Below are positions 20,704-29,291 of a DNA stretch of 33,405 bases, in pieces. Under the pieces are notes generated by a model. That model saw only the letters and a program-made list of their open reading frames with translations, did not search any database and had not been told where the DNA came from. The stretch lies in the IMG/VR virus record IMGVR_UViG_3300010297_000032, positions 1-33,405 of that record; one strand, 5' to 3'. Origin of the DNA: a virus. Numbering within the stretch: position 1 is the first letter of the stretch; the number at the start of each line of letters is the position of its first letter. Position numbers and translations under genes: made by a program.

Positions 20704-22372
20704 ACCTTGTGACGATCTTCACGCTATGAAGTATCGTCTTGCTAATGAAAGTTTTGAAGAAGCTATTGCGCGGCAAGCTGCCGCTATGGGAGATGATGAT
20801 GAACATCGTAGCACGTATAAAGAAATCACTATGGACATGCGGTTCCTTCCTGCGGGTAGAGTTCAGTCCGCAATGGGATCACCTAGGAATGTTACGGCAC
20901 TCAATTGTTTCGTCAGTGGAGTTATTGAAGACTCTATGGACTCGATCATGCAAAGAGCCAGTGAAGCTGCTGAAACGATGCGGAGAGGAGGTGGCATTGG
21001 CTACGACTTCTCTCTTATTCGGCCTCGTGGTGACCGTATTGTGTCTCTTGATAGTTCTGCTAGCGGTCCCGTTTCTTTTATGCATATCTTTGATGCCGTT
21101 TGCAGAACGATTGTATCAGCGGGACACCGTCGGGGAGCAATGATGGCAGTGCTTAGAGTGGATCATCCTGACATTGAGGAGTTCATTCGAGCGAAAAAGA
21201 ACGACAAGGACCTGACTAACTTTAACATTAGTGTTGGTGTTACAGACGAGTTTATGCAAGCCGTTGAGAGGGATCAAGAGTTTGATCTTAAGTTCAAGGG
21301 TAAAGTCTACACCACCATCAATGCCCGTATGTTGTGGGATGAAATCATGCGTAACAATTGGGATTGGGCAGAGCCGGGTGTGATCTTCATTGATAAGGTG
21401 AATAAAGATAATCCTCTCAACTACATTGAAACTATTGCTGCTACTAATCCCTGTGGTGAACAACCCTTACCACCTTACGGTGCTTGTTTGTTGGGTTCTT
21501 TTAATCTAATTAAGTACATCGAAGATGGTGTGTTTATTTTTAGTAAACTTAAGCAAGACATTCCTTACGTTGTACGTGCTATGGACAACGTCATTGACCG
21601 TACTAACTACCCTCTTAAGGAGCAGCATAAGGAACATCAGAAGAAACGTAGGATTGGTATTGGTGTAACTGGTCTTGCTAATACTCTTGCCCTACTGGGC
21701 ATCAAGTACGGTTCCTCTGAGTCAGTGAAGTTTACTAAGAAGGTAATGAAGACCCTTACGTACACCTGTTACGAAGCTAGTTCTGACCTTGCGGCAGAGA
21801 AGGGAGCGTTCCCATTTTTCAAAGCAGAAGACTACTTGAAGAGTGGTTTCGTCTCTCGTCTTCCTAAAGACTTACAAGAAAAGATCAAGAAGCAGGGTAT
21901 CCGTAACAGTCACCTCATCTCTATAGCACCCACTGGTACGATTAGTTTTACCGCTGACAACGTAAGTTCTGGTATCGAACCAGTGTTTGCTTTGGAGTAC
22001 GATAGGACTGTTCAGCTACCTGAAGGTCCTATCATTATGAAAATGCGTGACTATGCCTACGAGAAGTTTGGGATTAAAGGTGAGGTAGCTAATGACCTAT
22101 CAGTTGATGATCACCTTGCTATTCAGATGGCAGTGCAGCCTTACGTAGACAGTGCCGTTAGTAAGACCATCAACGTAGGTGATGCTGTTACCTTTGATGA
22201 GTTTAAAGATGTGTACATGAAGGGTTGGAAAGGTGGACTCAAGGGAGTTACCACGTTCCGGCTTGCCGGTAAACGGTACGGTATCTTGAATGTAGCTGAT
22301 GAACCTCAGAACAATGAAGTAGGCGCTGCTTGTTATGTTGATCCTGAGACTGGCACTAAGGAATGCAGTTAA
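20684..22372 (+). CDS. nrdJ: Class II (adenosylcobalamin-dependent) ribonucleotide reductase
   Basis: An enzyme of 562 residues that makes deoxyribonucleotides using coenzyme B12. The ATG at 20684 is ten bases after GGAG; an in-frame TTG at 20678 is the alternative. It shows 'TALNCFVSG' (C75) and 'NPCGEQPLPPYGACLLGSFN' (C257 thiyl, E259, C268 pairing with C75), the typical class II block, and 'GIGVTGLANTLALLG' and 'ISIAPTGTISF' further on. The C-terminal tail has C550 and C561, likely the shuttling thiols. No small (NrdB) subunit or glycyl-radical activase is present, which fits class II. It is compact relative to bacterial NrdJ. It is the last early gene and is followed by the terminator at 22413. 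Confidence 0.9.
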   Translation: MNGPTIKPCDDLHAMKYRLANESFEEAIARQAAAMGDDDEHRSTYKEITMDMRFLPAGRVQSAMGSPRNVTALNCFVSGVIEDSMDSIMQRASEAAETMRRGGGIGYDFSLIRPRGDRIVSLDSSASGPVSFMHIFDAVCRTIVSAGHRRGAMMAVLRVDHPDIEEFIRAKKNDKDLTNFNISVGVTDEFMQAVERDQEFDLKFKGKVYTTINARMLWDEIMRNNWDWAEPGVIFIDKVNKDNPLNYIETIAATNPCGEQPLPPYGACLLGSFNLIKYIEDGVFIFSKLKQDIPYVVRAMDNVIDRTNYPLKEQHKEHQKKRRIGIGVTGLANTLALLGIKYGSSESVKFTKKVMKTLTYTCYEASSDLAAEKGAFPFFKAEDYLKSGFVSRLPKDLQEKIKKQGIRNSHLISIAPTGTISFTADNVSSGIEPVFALEYDRTVQLPEGPIIMKMRDYAYEKFGIKGEVANDLSVDDHLAIQMAVQPYVDSAVSKTINVGDAVTFDEFKDVYMKGWKGGLKGVTTFRLAGKRYGILNVADEPQNNEVGAACYVDPETGTKECS

Positions 22373-22392
22373 AAGCTAAAGAACTAAGTTAA

Positions 22393-22500
22393 CTACTGAA
22401 TTAAGGCTACTTCAGAAGCGCAACGAGAGCAAACAAATCTGCTTTCGCTGCCTTCTGGTTTTTTATGACCAAAGACTATACAAATAAATTTCTTAAACAT
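22393..22500 (-). CDS. Small CxxC protein, DUF1660-like (35 aa)
   Basis: A 35-codon frame starting at 22500, coupled to the previous mini-gene by TAATG. The product starts MFKKFICIVFGHKKP and has 'FVCSRCASE', the pattern of small phage proteins of the DUF1660 type (Cys, FGHK, then CxxC). A zinc site is likely. Its coding DNA also forms the early-operon terminator on the other strand. It is the last gene of the leftward block, 20 bases from the RNR stop. Confidence 0.6.
   Translation of the reverse strand: MFKKFICIVFGHKKPEGSESRFVCSRCASEVALIQ
22413..22464 (+). terminator. Rho-independent terminator of the early operon
   Basis: CAGAAG (22413-22418), GCA (22420-22422) and 22424-22431 pair with 22440-22447, TGC (22449-22451) and CTTCTG (22452-22457), with one bulged base, one 1x1 mismatch, one G-U and an 8-base loop. 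G and six Ts follow (22459-22464). This is a long, strong stem with a U-tract on the plus strand, 40 bases after the RNR stop. It lies wholly within the antisense of the mini-gene at 22393-22500; the other strand has no T-run, so it acts in one direction. Confidence 0.85.
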
Positions 22501-22580
22501 TACTTACGTTCCCTATAGTGTTTAGTGTGATAGATGAAGTTATGCAAACACCAACGAAGGCGAGTCTTTAGTTTATTCAT
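22500..22580 (-). CDS. Possible tiny basic protein (26 aa)
   Basis: A 26-codon frame starting at the ATG at 22580, within the last codons of the preceding gene (8-base overlap), with GAGAGGAAAC just before it. The product is basic (MNKLKTRLRWCLHNFIYHTK then HYRERK). It is coupled to the next gene by TAATG. The ribosome site and packing support it, but the length is too short to be sure. Confidence 0.45.
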   Translation of the reverse strand: MNKLKTRLRWCLHNFIYHTKHYRERK

Positions 22581-24090
22581 TTGTTTCCTCTCGTGGTCTT
22601 AGTGTAGATTTAGCTGCTCTTAAGGAACCAAAGCCCGCTACGTCAGCAAAAAGTCTGCTGTAATCTTTACGAGTGGGCTGGAGTTTAGCTACGGCTTGTG
22701 CTCTTGCCCACTGTTCTCTAGTCTTAAACCCTGCTGGTACTTTACCAGAGACATCTACACCAGGAACTTTCTTGTAGTTCTCTATAGCTCTAGCCTCAGC
22801 AGCTACCTTCTTATTCTTGAGTTTAGCTTGAGCCTTCAACTGTTTAGCTGTTGGCTTCTTTTTCTTTACCAAATCGTACACGATAGGTTCAGATACATTC
22901 ATGTATCTAGCAGCCCCTGGCATCTTTTGCCCTAGCATATCGTGTTCATCATTAACAATAGACACAAGCTTACCACGTTTGTTAATGGCAGTCATGTAGT
23001 TAGCACCACCTATTTCAAAGGCGTCTGTCTTTGCTGACCCAGTAACAATAGCTGGTTTACCTTTGAGAACAGCATCTGGATTTAATACACGCACCCCTGC
23101 TTTCTCTAGTTTATCTAAGAACACAGCATCCCTGTTGAACCCCTTACCGCCTTCAAACACTTCACTCTTCAGTTCATTCATGGTCTTGCCACCAAACATA
23201 GGAGACTTGTCAAGTCCTTGCTGTAGGTTACCAGCGGAACCAGAATGCACCCTACGGATATTCATCTGGTAATCTTTACCCTTCATGCCTATAGCTGGTA
23301 AGGTTTCAATTTGCTTAAAGATTTCTCCTACCTCGTCCTTAGCCATACCAGATAGATCACCAACAGTATCATAGTAGTCATCTACGTTAAACTTCTCAAA
23401 CGTAGCAACGTGATCAATCTCGTCTATGTTATTTAAGAAACCTTTAGATGCTGAAGTACCTTGATACTGATTAATCATAGACCGGGATTGGTTTAATTGG
23501 CCCATAGCTTTCTTAGCTTCTTGGGAAGCTGTAGACCGTAGTGCTTTAGCCTTCTCATCTATTGCTTTAAAAGCTGGAGTGTTATCTTCCCCTGCCTTCT
23601 TCATCTTACGAAGTTGACCCTCTAAAGATCGAAGGTCAGGGGTAACTTCTTCAGATATTTTAAGAGCGTTACGTGCAGCCTTCTGGTCAGCAGCACTAAT
23701 ATTAAATTCTTTTTGTATTGCTCTCGCTTCTGGAGCGTACCTTGATTTAACCATATTGCTAACGCCTTCAGGCATTGTGTTAGCCCACGCTGCAGCTTGT
23801 TTAATCCTGCCTCCTCCACCATAGAACCCTGGAATATCATTACGTAAGTTGGTCATAGCCTTCTGTGCAGTACGTGTGATACCAGCAGAAGGAACCCAAG
23901 GTAATAGACCAGCAGCCATCAGCCCAGCGTTAGCCCAACTAGGGTCGTCGTATAAATTCTTAGCGTCAGCGCCAAACCCTACTATATCACCAACTACAGG
24001 TATAGGAGCGGTAGCTAGGGCGGCTCTATCCCACCAAGGCATATCGTCCCATATCTGTTGGAACAAACCTTTCTCTTTTTTATCAGTCAT
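22573..24090 (-). CDS. Virion/ejection-type protein with pretoxin-like N-terminus (505 aa)
   Basis: A 505-residue late protein overlapping the 955-residue gene by 8 bases. Residues ~25-75 ('APIPVVGDIVGFGADAKNLY' and 'ANAGLMAAGLLPWVPSAG') resemble the hydrophobic 'pretoxin' linker found before toxin domains and in phage internal virion proteins. The middle is helical and charged. Around 340-400 there is 'AIVTGSAKTDAFEIGGANYM' and 'LVSIVNDEHDMLGQKMPG', which look like a folded, possibly enzymatic domain. The end is Lys/Ala-rich. It is last in the row of ejection-type genes, so it is probably carried in the head and injected with DNA. The exact function is unknown. Confidence 0.55.
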   Translation of the reverse strand: MTDKKEKGLFQQIWDDMPWWDRAALATAPIPVVGDIVGFGADAKNLYDDPSWANAGLMAAGLLPWVPSAGITRTAQKAMTNLRNDIPGFYGGGGRIKQAAAWANTMPEGVSNMVKSRYAPEARAIQKEFNISAADQKAARNALKISEEVTPDLRSLEGQLRKMKKAGEDNTPAFKAIDEKAKALRSTASQEAKKAMGQLNQSRSMINQYQGTSASKGFLNNIDEIDHVATFEKFNVDDYYDTVGDLSGMAKDEVGEIFKQIETLPAIGMKGKDYQMNIRRVHSGSAGNLQQGLDKSPMFGGKTMNELKSEVFEGGKGFNRDAVFLDKLEKAGVRVLNPDAVLKGKPAIVTGSAKTDAFEIGGANYMTAINKRGKLVSIVNDEHDMLGQKMPGAARYMNVSEPIVYDLVKKKKPTAKQLKAQAKLKNKKVAAEARAIENYKKVPGVDVSGKVPAGFKTREQWARAQAVAKLQPTRKDYSRLFADVAGFGSLRAAKSTLRPREETNE

Positions 24091-26950
24091 CCCAATAAGT
24101 CCTGTCTTGCCATTTCTCTAGACCACCACCAAGATAGTTGTATAAAATAGTCCCTAGACCTGGAATCATTTTGTACACTTTACCGTAGTCTGGTTCTTCC
24201 TTGAAAGGTTCAGTAATCAAACCGCCAGCAATGTCTACTAGAGGAGCAGCAGGAGCAACCTGATTAGCTAACCATTCTGATATCCTGCCAGTGCTAATAT
24301 ATTTATCAGTGACGTACTTAGAACCACCATAGATACTAGCAAGAGACCAAAGGGCTTCAGTAGGTAAGTCATTAGGATCGACTTCTCGTCCTAGTGCTAT
24401 ATTCTTTGCAGTGTCAACAGCGAGGTTACCACTGGACAACCAAAGTCCTAACAGTGTAGCGTTCCTTAGTGCTTCTTTCTTGTTCCCTTTTCTCCACTTC
24501 TGGACAACATCCCTTCTAACAACATCGTACTGCTTTAACATAAAGGACTTGAGCATATATAGGATACGAGCGTTAGGATTGTCTAACTGCACTTTGGTCA
24601 TCTCACTAAGCGTGATAGGCTGAACACCAGAAAGCTCAGTGAATAGATGTTGCTTTACCAGAGGGGTAATTCTACCAGCTTCAAGGTCAGCTAACAACGC
24701 TTCCATCTCTGGGCCATAAACATCCCCCCACTCTTTAGTCAACTTCTGTCTGCCTTTAGAAGTTTTAGCTAACTTCTGACCCTTCTTAAGAGCGGCGTTA
24801 ATGAATGTGGTTTTACCCAAACGGTCAATAGCTTTAAAACCAGATACCCCTAACATCTTATCCAGAGCTTTTGACAGAGCACTAGGGTTACTAAACTCAT
24901 GGGACACTGTGTTGTACAAACCAATGTCCTTTAGCGACATCTTATTACCACCAGGGATAATAGCCTTAGCCAGAGCTACAGCACCGTGCTTGTACCCTGT
25001 CATGCTTAAGTCCCCTAACTGCTTGGCAGCGGACATAACGTCAGCAATAGTTCCCATGTACCCAAGGTCTCTGACTGCACCAATAACATTATGTGGTGAT
25101 TGTTCAGCTTTAGGGTTGAAACGTGAACCTAATAACTCTATAAGGTTTGACTCCTGAAGTTCATCAATCTTTCCAGAATTTCTAAGCTGCCCTAAAAGGT
25201 TAGCTATTCCGTCATTAACTTCTTGCTCAGGATTGTCTACAGTAAGTTTAGGGGGGTTAGCATCACCTGCCAACATACGTCTACGCTCTGCAGTATTGGT
25301 AGCAAAACGTATGTACTTCTCTAAAGCTTCTTCAGGTTTGTAGTACTCCCCTCTTAACTCTTCAGGTATTCTAACAAACTGTCTCGACTTTTCAAAGCTA
25401 ACTTTACCAGTAGGACTCTGCCTAACCTCGAACCCTTTAACTAGGTTCTCAACTATGTCTTCCTTAACCTGAGCAGGGATTTGATGTACCGATATCTTAT
25501 TAGATTTTGCGTATCTCTCTAGGTTTACATTAATAAGATTTTGTTCACGTTTGCCTAACTTAAGGCGCATGGAATCTATGTCCTTCACCATACGTGGGAA
25601 GTAATCAGATACGTAGTCGAAAGTAGAACCAGTGTCTTTCAAGTCTCCGTAGACTTCTTTCAGAACACTCTTAACAGGCTGGAAAGCTTCATACGCTTCT
25701 GGTGCATACCTCTCCATAATACCTTCAGCAGCCTTAAAATTACCGTCATTTAGGTACATGGTAACGTCACCGTACACCCTCTGATCCATATCTTTTAAGG
25801 CTCTACTGAACGCTTGAGTTTTCTCAAGACGCATTTCAGTCTTGTAATGAACATCGTGCTCAAACTTCATAAGCCTTTTGAATACGTCAGGGGAGTAGTT
25901 ACGAACACGAGTAGAGATTGTCCCTAATGCGTTGTCGATCCATTGGTTCTTAACACGGCTTACAGCACTATCATTAGCCATAGCGTGTTGAACCTCACGT
26001 TCACCTTTAGAGGGGACACCGTAGTACGGATCAGAACCCGTGCGGTTGAACGCACGTACAATTTTATCTGTAGACACTTTAAGGTCATCTGCAATCTGAG
26101 GAATTACAGCGTCACTAACTTCTACTCCTTGGTTCTTTAAGTCATCAATCTTTTTATTAACTTTACGGACTAAGCTCTTATCCAGTCCCTGTATTAGTTT
26201 ATCACCAGCAAACTTAATTGCCCCGCCTGTAGCAGCACCTGCAACAGTACCTACAAGAACATTAACAGGGTCAATAGTTCCTGTCTTAGATAAATCACTA
26301 GCTGCAGCGAATGCTCCACCATAGGCACCACTTGCTGCAGTAACACCTTTAAGACCTGCGCCAACAGGCAGAAGAGTAGAAGGGTCTGCCATAGAGCCTA
26401 CTACAGTACCTGCCATCCCTGCCAGAGAGTCTTCGTCTTCCCTAAAGTCTTGTCCCCACTTCTGCTGTAGCCACTCAGCCCTTTTCTTGGCTATCATGTC
26501 CCTACGTTCCTGGGGTGTCGCATCAGAAAAACCCTTGCCCCACCGCTCATCTGCAGTTTGATAACCAAAACCCTCAACGTCATCATAAGCAAAACCACCA
26601 AGAGGCATCAGAGACTCAAGGTAGTCTCCGACCATTTGTGTAAACCCTTCAGACTTGTCGTACTGATACTTAAACTGGGCTAGACTATCGTTGTATCTTG
26701 TACGTACAAGCTTACCCTCCCTTACAATGTCCCCTGGTTCTGCTCCCTTTTCCTGTAGATTAGGGTACATAGAGATGTCATCTTTAGTTAGAATGTACTC
26801 TTCAGCAGTAGAATCTTCTTGTTTTTGTGCGTATTCTTCTTGTTTAACAAGCTTACCGTCTATAACTTTATCACCTACTACAGCACCCTTTTGTTGAAGA
26901 TTAGGGTAGTCCTGTAAGTCCTGATCAGTTATGGTGAAAACTTCCGCCAC
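24083..26950 (-). CDS. Large internal virion (DNA-ejection) protein, 955 aa
   Basis: The largest gene in the window. The start is GTG at 26950, overlapping the previous stop by one base, with GGGGAG eight bases upstream. The N-terminus has two related ~31-residue repeats (7-37 and 54-84; shared 'YPNLQ-KGA--GD' and 'GKLV'). At ~175-260 lies a long Gly/Ala-rich hydrophobic stretch ('LAGMAGTVVGSMADPSTLLP', 'VLVGTVAGAATGGAIKF') that could insert in membranes. The rest is helical and charged. Size, composition and place between tail tube and last late genes fit a T7 gp15/gp16-type ejectosome protein that forms a channel for DNA entry. No lytic transglycosylase motif was seen. Confidence 0.7.
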   Translation of the reverse strand: MAEVFTITDQDLQDYPNLQQKGAVVGDKVIDGKLVKQEEYAQKQEDSTAEEYILTKDDISMYPNLQEKGAEPGDIVREGKLVRTRYNDSLAQFKYQYDKSEGFTQMVGDYLESLMPLGGFAYDDVEGFGYQTADERWGKGFSDATPQERRDMIAKKRAEWLQQKWGQDFREDEDSLAGMAGTVVGSMADPSTLLPVGAGLKGVTAASGAYGGAFAAASDLSKTGTIDPVNVLVGTVAGAATGGAIKFAGDKLIQGLDKSLVRKVNKKIDDLKNQGVEVSDAVIPQIADDLKVSTDKIVRAFNRTGSDPYYGVPSKGEREVQHAMANDSAVSRVKNQWIDNALGTISTRVRNYSPDVFKRLMKFEHDVHYKTEMRLEKTQAFSRALKDMDQRVYGDVTMYLNDGNFKAAEGIMERYAPEAYEAFQPVKSVLKEVYGDLKDTGSTFDYVSDYFPRMVKDIDSMRLKLGKREQNLINVNLERYAKSNKISVHQIPAQVKEDIVENLVKGFEVRQSPTGKVSFEKSRQFVRIPEELRGEYYKPEEALEKYIRFATNTAERRRMLAGDANPPKLTVDNPEQEVNDGIANLLGQLRNSGKIDELQESNLIELLGSRFNPKAEQSPHNVIGAVRDLGYMGTIADVMSAAKQLGDLSMTGYKHGAVALAKAIIPGGNKMSLKDIGLYNTVSHEFSNPSALSKALDKMLGVSGFKAIDRLGKTTFINAALKKGQKLAKTSKGRQKLTKEWGDVYGPEMEALLADLEAGRITPLVKQHLFTELSGVQPITLSEMTKVQLDNPNARILYMLKSFMLKQYDVVRRDVVQKWRKGNKKEALRNATLLGLWLSSGNLAVDTAKNIALGREVDPNDLPTEALWSLASIYGGSKYVTDKYISTGRISEWLANQVAPAAPLVDIAGGLITEPFKEEPDYGKVYKMIPGLGTILYNYLGGGLEKWQDRTYWDD

Positions 26951-27981
26951 TATTTAACTCCCCTCATGGCTTTAGCTTTTTTAACATTAGCTCCTGCTCT
27001 AATGAGAGCGTTCTCTAAAGACTTTTCACCACTGTCCATTAGCCTCTTTGCTTCAGTGTATACTTCATTCTGTTCTCCTTTTGATATAGACAGCCATCTA
27101 CGACCAAATACACTATCCAAAGCGTCTCTAACTTGTTTATTAGAACTATATACACTACCGAAAACTTTATACTCATTTCGACTTGGGACTGTGACAGGAC
27201 GTGGACGCTTACCTTCGATAGTTTTCATGGTTCGTTCCATAGCAGCTTCATCACGCTGGGCCTGAATAGCAGCCTGTCCTTGGATGTTTGTAATACCTCT
27301 CTCTCCAGCAGCTTCATCACGTTGTTTCTGAAGTTCAGATTGAGCGATGATACGCTCCTGCTGTAGCACTGCTTTCTGTTGACGATCTAGTTCAGCTAGT
27401 TTATCCCTCGCTGCAATCTTTTTATCGTCCGATGTAGCGGATGCAGTAATACGTCTTGTCTCAATAATTTCCCTAGCGATACGGTCCTTCTCTGACTGAA
27501 GAGCTTTCCAAGTTCTCTGAGTATCAGCTTCTTCCTTCCTAGCAGCAGCTTCAGACTGTTGGAATTTAGAACCGTACTCATTCTGTTTACGCTTCATTAC
27601 CTCTCCAGCCTCGTTGACGTACCCACGTCCAGATAGTTCAGCAATAATTGAGTCGTACTCAGCCTCAGTGATTACACCGTCCTGCGCGGCGTTCTCAAAC
27701 AGTTTGTTCATTTCAGAACGGTCTTTATCCCTCTTAATAGCTTGCTTAAGAATTGGGTCCTGATACGCTTGATCCCCAAGCATGGATGTAGCAGCCCCTT
27801 GACCAATGTCACGAAAAGCCTGACGCATACCACGTTGAGATTGTGCAGCTATATTAACCAAAGGATCACTATAGATGTTACCTTCAAGGTACGCTTGACG
27901 TTCCTTAGCTAGCTCAGCCCTACGTTGGGCTGCTTCAGTACCCATAGTGTTTGCAAATAAACCTTGTCTAGCCATTTTCAT
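26950..27981 (-). CDS. Coiled-coil internal virion protein (343 aa)
   Basis: A 343-residue, strongly helical protein. The ATG at 27981 has AAGGAAC four bases before it; the second ATG at 27975 (MARQGLFANTMG) has a spacing of ten and may be the true start. Residues ~130-265 are a long Glu/Lys/Arg/Gln-rich coiled coil (for example 'ARKEEADTQRTWKALQSEKD'). The C-terminus is compact (RWLSISKGEQNEVYTEAKRL). It lies between two other ejection-type genes and is probably an inner-core or ejection protein. No enzyme motif is visible. Confidence 0.6.
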   Translation of the reverse strand: MKMARQGLFANTMGTEAAQRRAELAKERQAYLEGNIYSDPLVNIAAQSQRGMRQAFRDIGQGAATSMLGDQAYQDPILKQAIKRDKDRSEMNKLFENAAQDGVITEAEYDSIIAELSGRGYVNEAGEVMKRKQNEYGSKFQQSEAAARKEEADTQRTWKALQSEKDRIAREIIETRRITASATSDDKKIAARDKLAELDRQQKAVLQQERIIAQSELQKQRDEAAGERGITNIQGQAAIQAQRDEAAMERTMKTIEGKRPRPVTVPSRNEYKVFGSVYSSNKQVRDALDSVFGRRWLSISKGEQNEVYTEAKRLMDSGEKSLENALIRAGANVKKAKAMRGVK

Positions 27982-28002
27982 ATGTTCCTTTTATTATATC
28001 AT

Positions 28003-29289
28003 TTAAAACGGGCTGAAGCTACCCCAACCATCGCCATCATTATTACTAGATCCATTACTAGACCCATCACTTCCACTGTCAACAGTGCCAGTGGGACCAG
28101 CTTCTTCCATAGCATTAGCAAAAGCATCATCCAGAGATAGCCCGCCAATCGTCCCGCCATACGGTCCTGAAGCCCAATCTCCTGATAGAGCCATAGACTC
28201 TTCAAGTTGCGCTTGTTCCCGAGCCGCTAAATCTACAAGGTCATTATAACCCAGTGTAGGATTGTTAGCCGCGAGGCTATTCCACGCATATCCTTCTTTG
28301 TTACTCAAGGAGCCAAGTGCTTCACTGTTAGTCATGCCAGGAAAGTCCATAGACATACTAGGACCAGGGCCAAACATATCCGTCATGTAACCTAATGCAA
28401 ACGGGTCTTCATATGCTGACATAGACATACGTCCATCAGGACCTAATACGCCTGTAGTCATATCCACCCAGTCAGCTAAATCCTTTCCTTGAATTTGTCC
28501 CAAAGGGGCACCTTCTTCATTTTGAATAGTAACCCACTCGTCAGGATGATTTTCGGTAATATCTTTAGCCATGTTTCTAGCACTCTTAGGTCCCCATTGA
28601 ATACCCCCGCCGCCTGGAGCCTCACTGTCCCACTCAAACTTAGAAGTTGCAGGGTTGTAAGCTAGATTACTGTCCTCGTTTGGATTCCAATCGTGATAAG
28701 CGCCCATTGAGTTTAGAGCAGAAGCAGCACTACCAAACAGTCCAAAAGGACCACCCAACAAACCGCCGAGGAGTGTACTGCCAACGCCTAACATAGAAGC
28801 ACCAACTTTTCGACCCATCCCAACACTGGGGTCTTGCAATGCTCTAACCATATTAGAGAAAGGCCCTTGGTTGCCCCTAGTGTAAGTGTTAATAGGATCA
28901 AACTCTGCAGCCAAGAAGTTGCTAAAGTCAGCTTTGATGCCGTCTACCAATCCACCTAAGCCACCCGAAAATAAACCTTTAGCCCCCTCACCAACATCAA
29001 ACACATCCCCAACTTCAAAGTTATCGAAGATACCTTTAGCGCTATCAAAGAGACTTTCAAAGCTCTCCCCAACAGAAATGCTAGGAGAGGGACCTGAAAC
29101 AGAGCTATCGTCATTATAGTCCCAATTCTCGTCAGTCAAGTAGCGGTCTACCCAACGCTTAGGGTAGTACTGAGGAGGAGCAGAGGCAGCAGTTGCATCA
29201 GGAGTATCAGCAGTGTCCCCTCTCAATTTTCCACCTTGGCTTAATATCCACTGATCTAACCAAGATATCCCTGTTGGGTTAATAGCCAT
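28003..29289 (-). CDS. Gly/Ser-rich internal virion protein (428 aa)
   Basis: A 428-residue protein two bases downstream of the 256-residue gene. It has an N-terminal 'MAINPTGISWLDQWILSQGG', an acidic Ser/Asp/Pro-rich part, and a Gly-rich hydrophobic segment at ~170-195 ('GASMLGVGSTLLGGLLGGPF') that could span or perturb a membrane. The tail is a Gly/Ser/Asn/Asp low-complexity stretch ending GWGSFSPF. This composition is common in podovirus ejection proteins. No domain was recognised; the role is inferred from context. Confidence 0.55.
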   Translation of the reverse strand: MAINPTGISWLDQWILSQGGKLRGDTADTPDATAASAPPQYYPKRWVDRYLTDENWDYNDDSSVSGPSPSISVGESFESLFDSAKGIFDNFEVGDVFDVGEGAKGLFSGGLGGLVDGIKADFSNFLAAEFDPINTYTRGNQGPFSNMVRALQDPSVGMGRKVGASMLGVGSTLLGGLLGGPFGLFGSAASALNSMGAYHDWNPNEDSNLAYNPATSKFEWDSEAPGGGGIQWGPKSARNMAKDITENHPDEWVTIQNEEGAPLGQIQGKDLADWVDMTTGVLGPDGRMSMSAYEDPFALGYMTDMFGPGPSMSMDFPGMTNSEALGSLSNKEGYAWNSLAANNPTLGYNDLVDLAAREQAQLEESMALSGDWASGPYGGTIGGLSLDDAFANAMEEAGPTGTVDSGSDGSSNGSSNNDGDGWGSFSPF

Positions 29290-29291
29290 TA

